Shown here in pieces: positions 6,327 through 6,327 of a stretch of 6,327 nt of DNA (its first letter is position 1; each line of letters begins with the position of its first letter). A program made the translations under genes and the position numbers. The stretch covers positions 1 to 6,327 of the forward strand of contig JAJYAB010000107.1 in the NCBI GenBank assembly GCA_021779775.1. The letters run 5' to 3'. Source of the DNA: Actinomycetes bacterium. GTDB lineage: Bacteria; Actinomycetota; Acidimicrobiia; Acidimicrobiales; UBA8190. The notes below the pieces were generated by a model. That model ran no database searches and was not told the origin of the DNA. It was given only the letters and a program-made list of their open reading frames with translations.

Positions 6327-6327
6327 G

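Overview
This is a GC-rich chromosomal segment, most likely from an actinomycete-like bacterium. The basis is strong G/C preference at third codon positions, a GTG start that fits a leaderless transcript, and FAD-enzyme families common in Actinomycetota. A lineage related to Acidimicrobiia is possible but cannot be proven from this window. No tRNA, rRNA, CRISPR array or insertion sequence was seen.

Layout. Positions 1-2007 are read on the plus strand and 2008-6326 on the minus strand, so the two blocks converge near 2007. The plus block opens with the C-terminal part of an SNF2-family helicase, which ends in an 18-bp tandem duplication able to form a hairpin. A promoter with a perfect TATAAT follows. 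It drives a toxin-antitoxin pair: an XRE-type helix-turn-helix fused to a minimal nucleotidyltransferase (MntA-like antitoxin), then a HEPN/DUF86 (HepT-like) ribonuclease toxin. The toxin reading frame has no ATG, GTG or TTG for its full length, but a CTG overlaps the antitoxin stop. Between 1706 and 2007 there is no recognised gene, only one frame with a strong high-GC coding profile that fades where the next gene begins. It may be a gene remnant.

The minus block reads, in transcription order, valS (C-terminal part, running off the right edge), a Baeyer-Villiger monooxygenase and an acyl-CoA dehydrogenase. The last two are 84 bp apart and look like one transcription unit for oxidising a ketone or lipid-like substrate. 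The monooxygenase frame is intact over 610 codons except for one in-frame amber codon at position 361, which splits it into a FAD/NADP-binding half and a C-terminal half. Upstream of it lie two perfect 15-bp direct repeats spaced exactly 20 bp apart, a likely regulator-binding site.

The points most worth checking are the three-domain HTH-MNT/HEPN module with its probable CTG start, the amber-interrupted monooxygenase, the 20-bp-phased repeats and the unexplained coding-like frame at 1795-2007. All families named are known ones; I found no convincing wholly new system.
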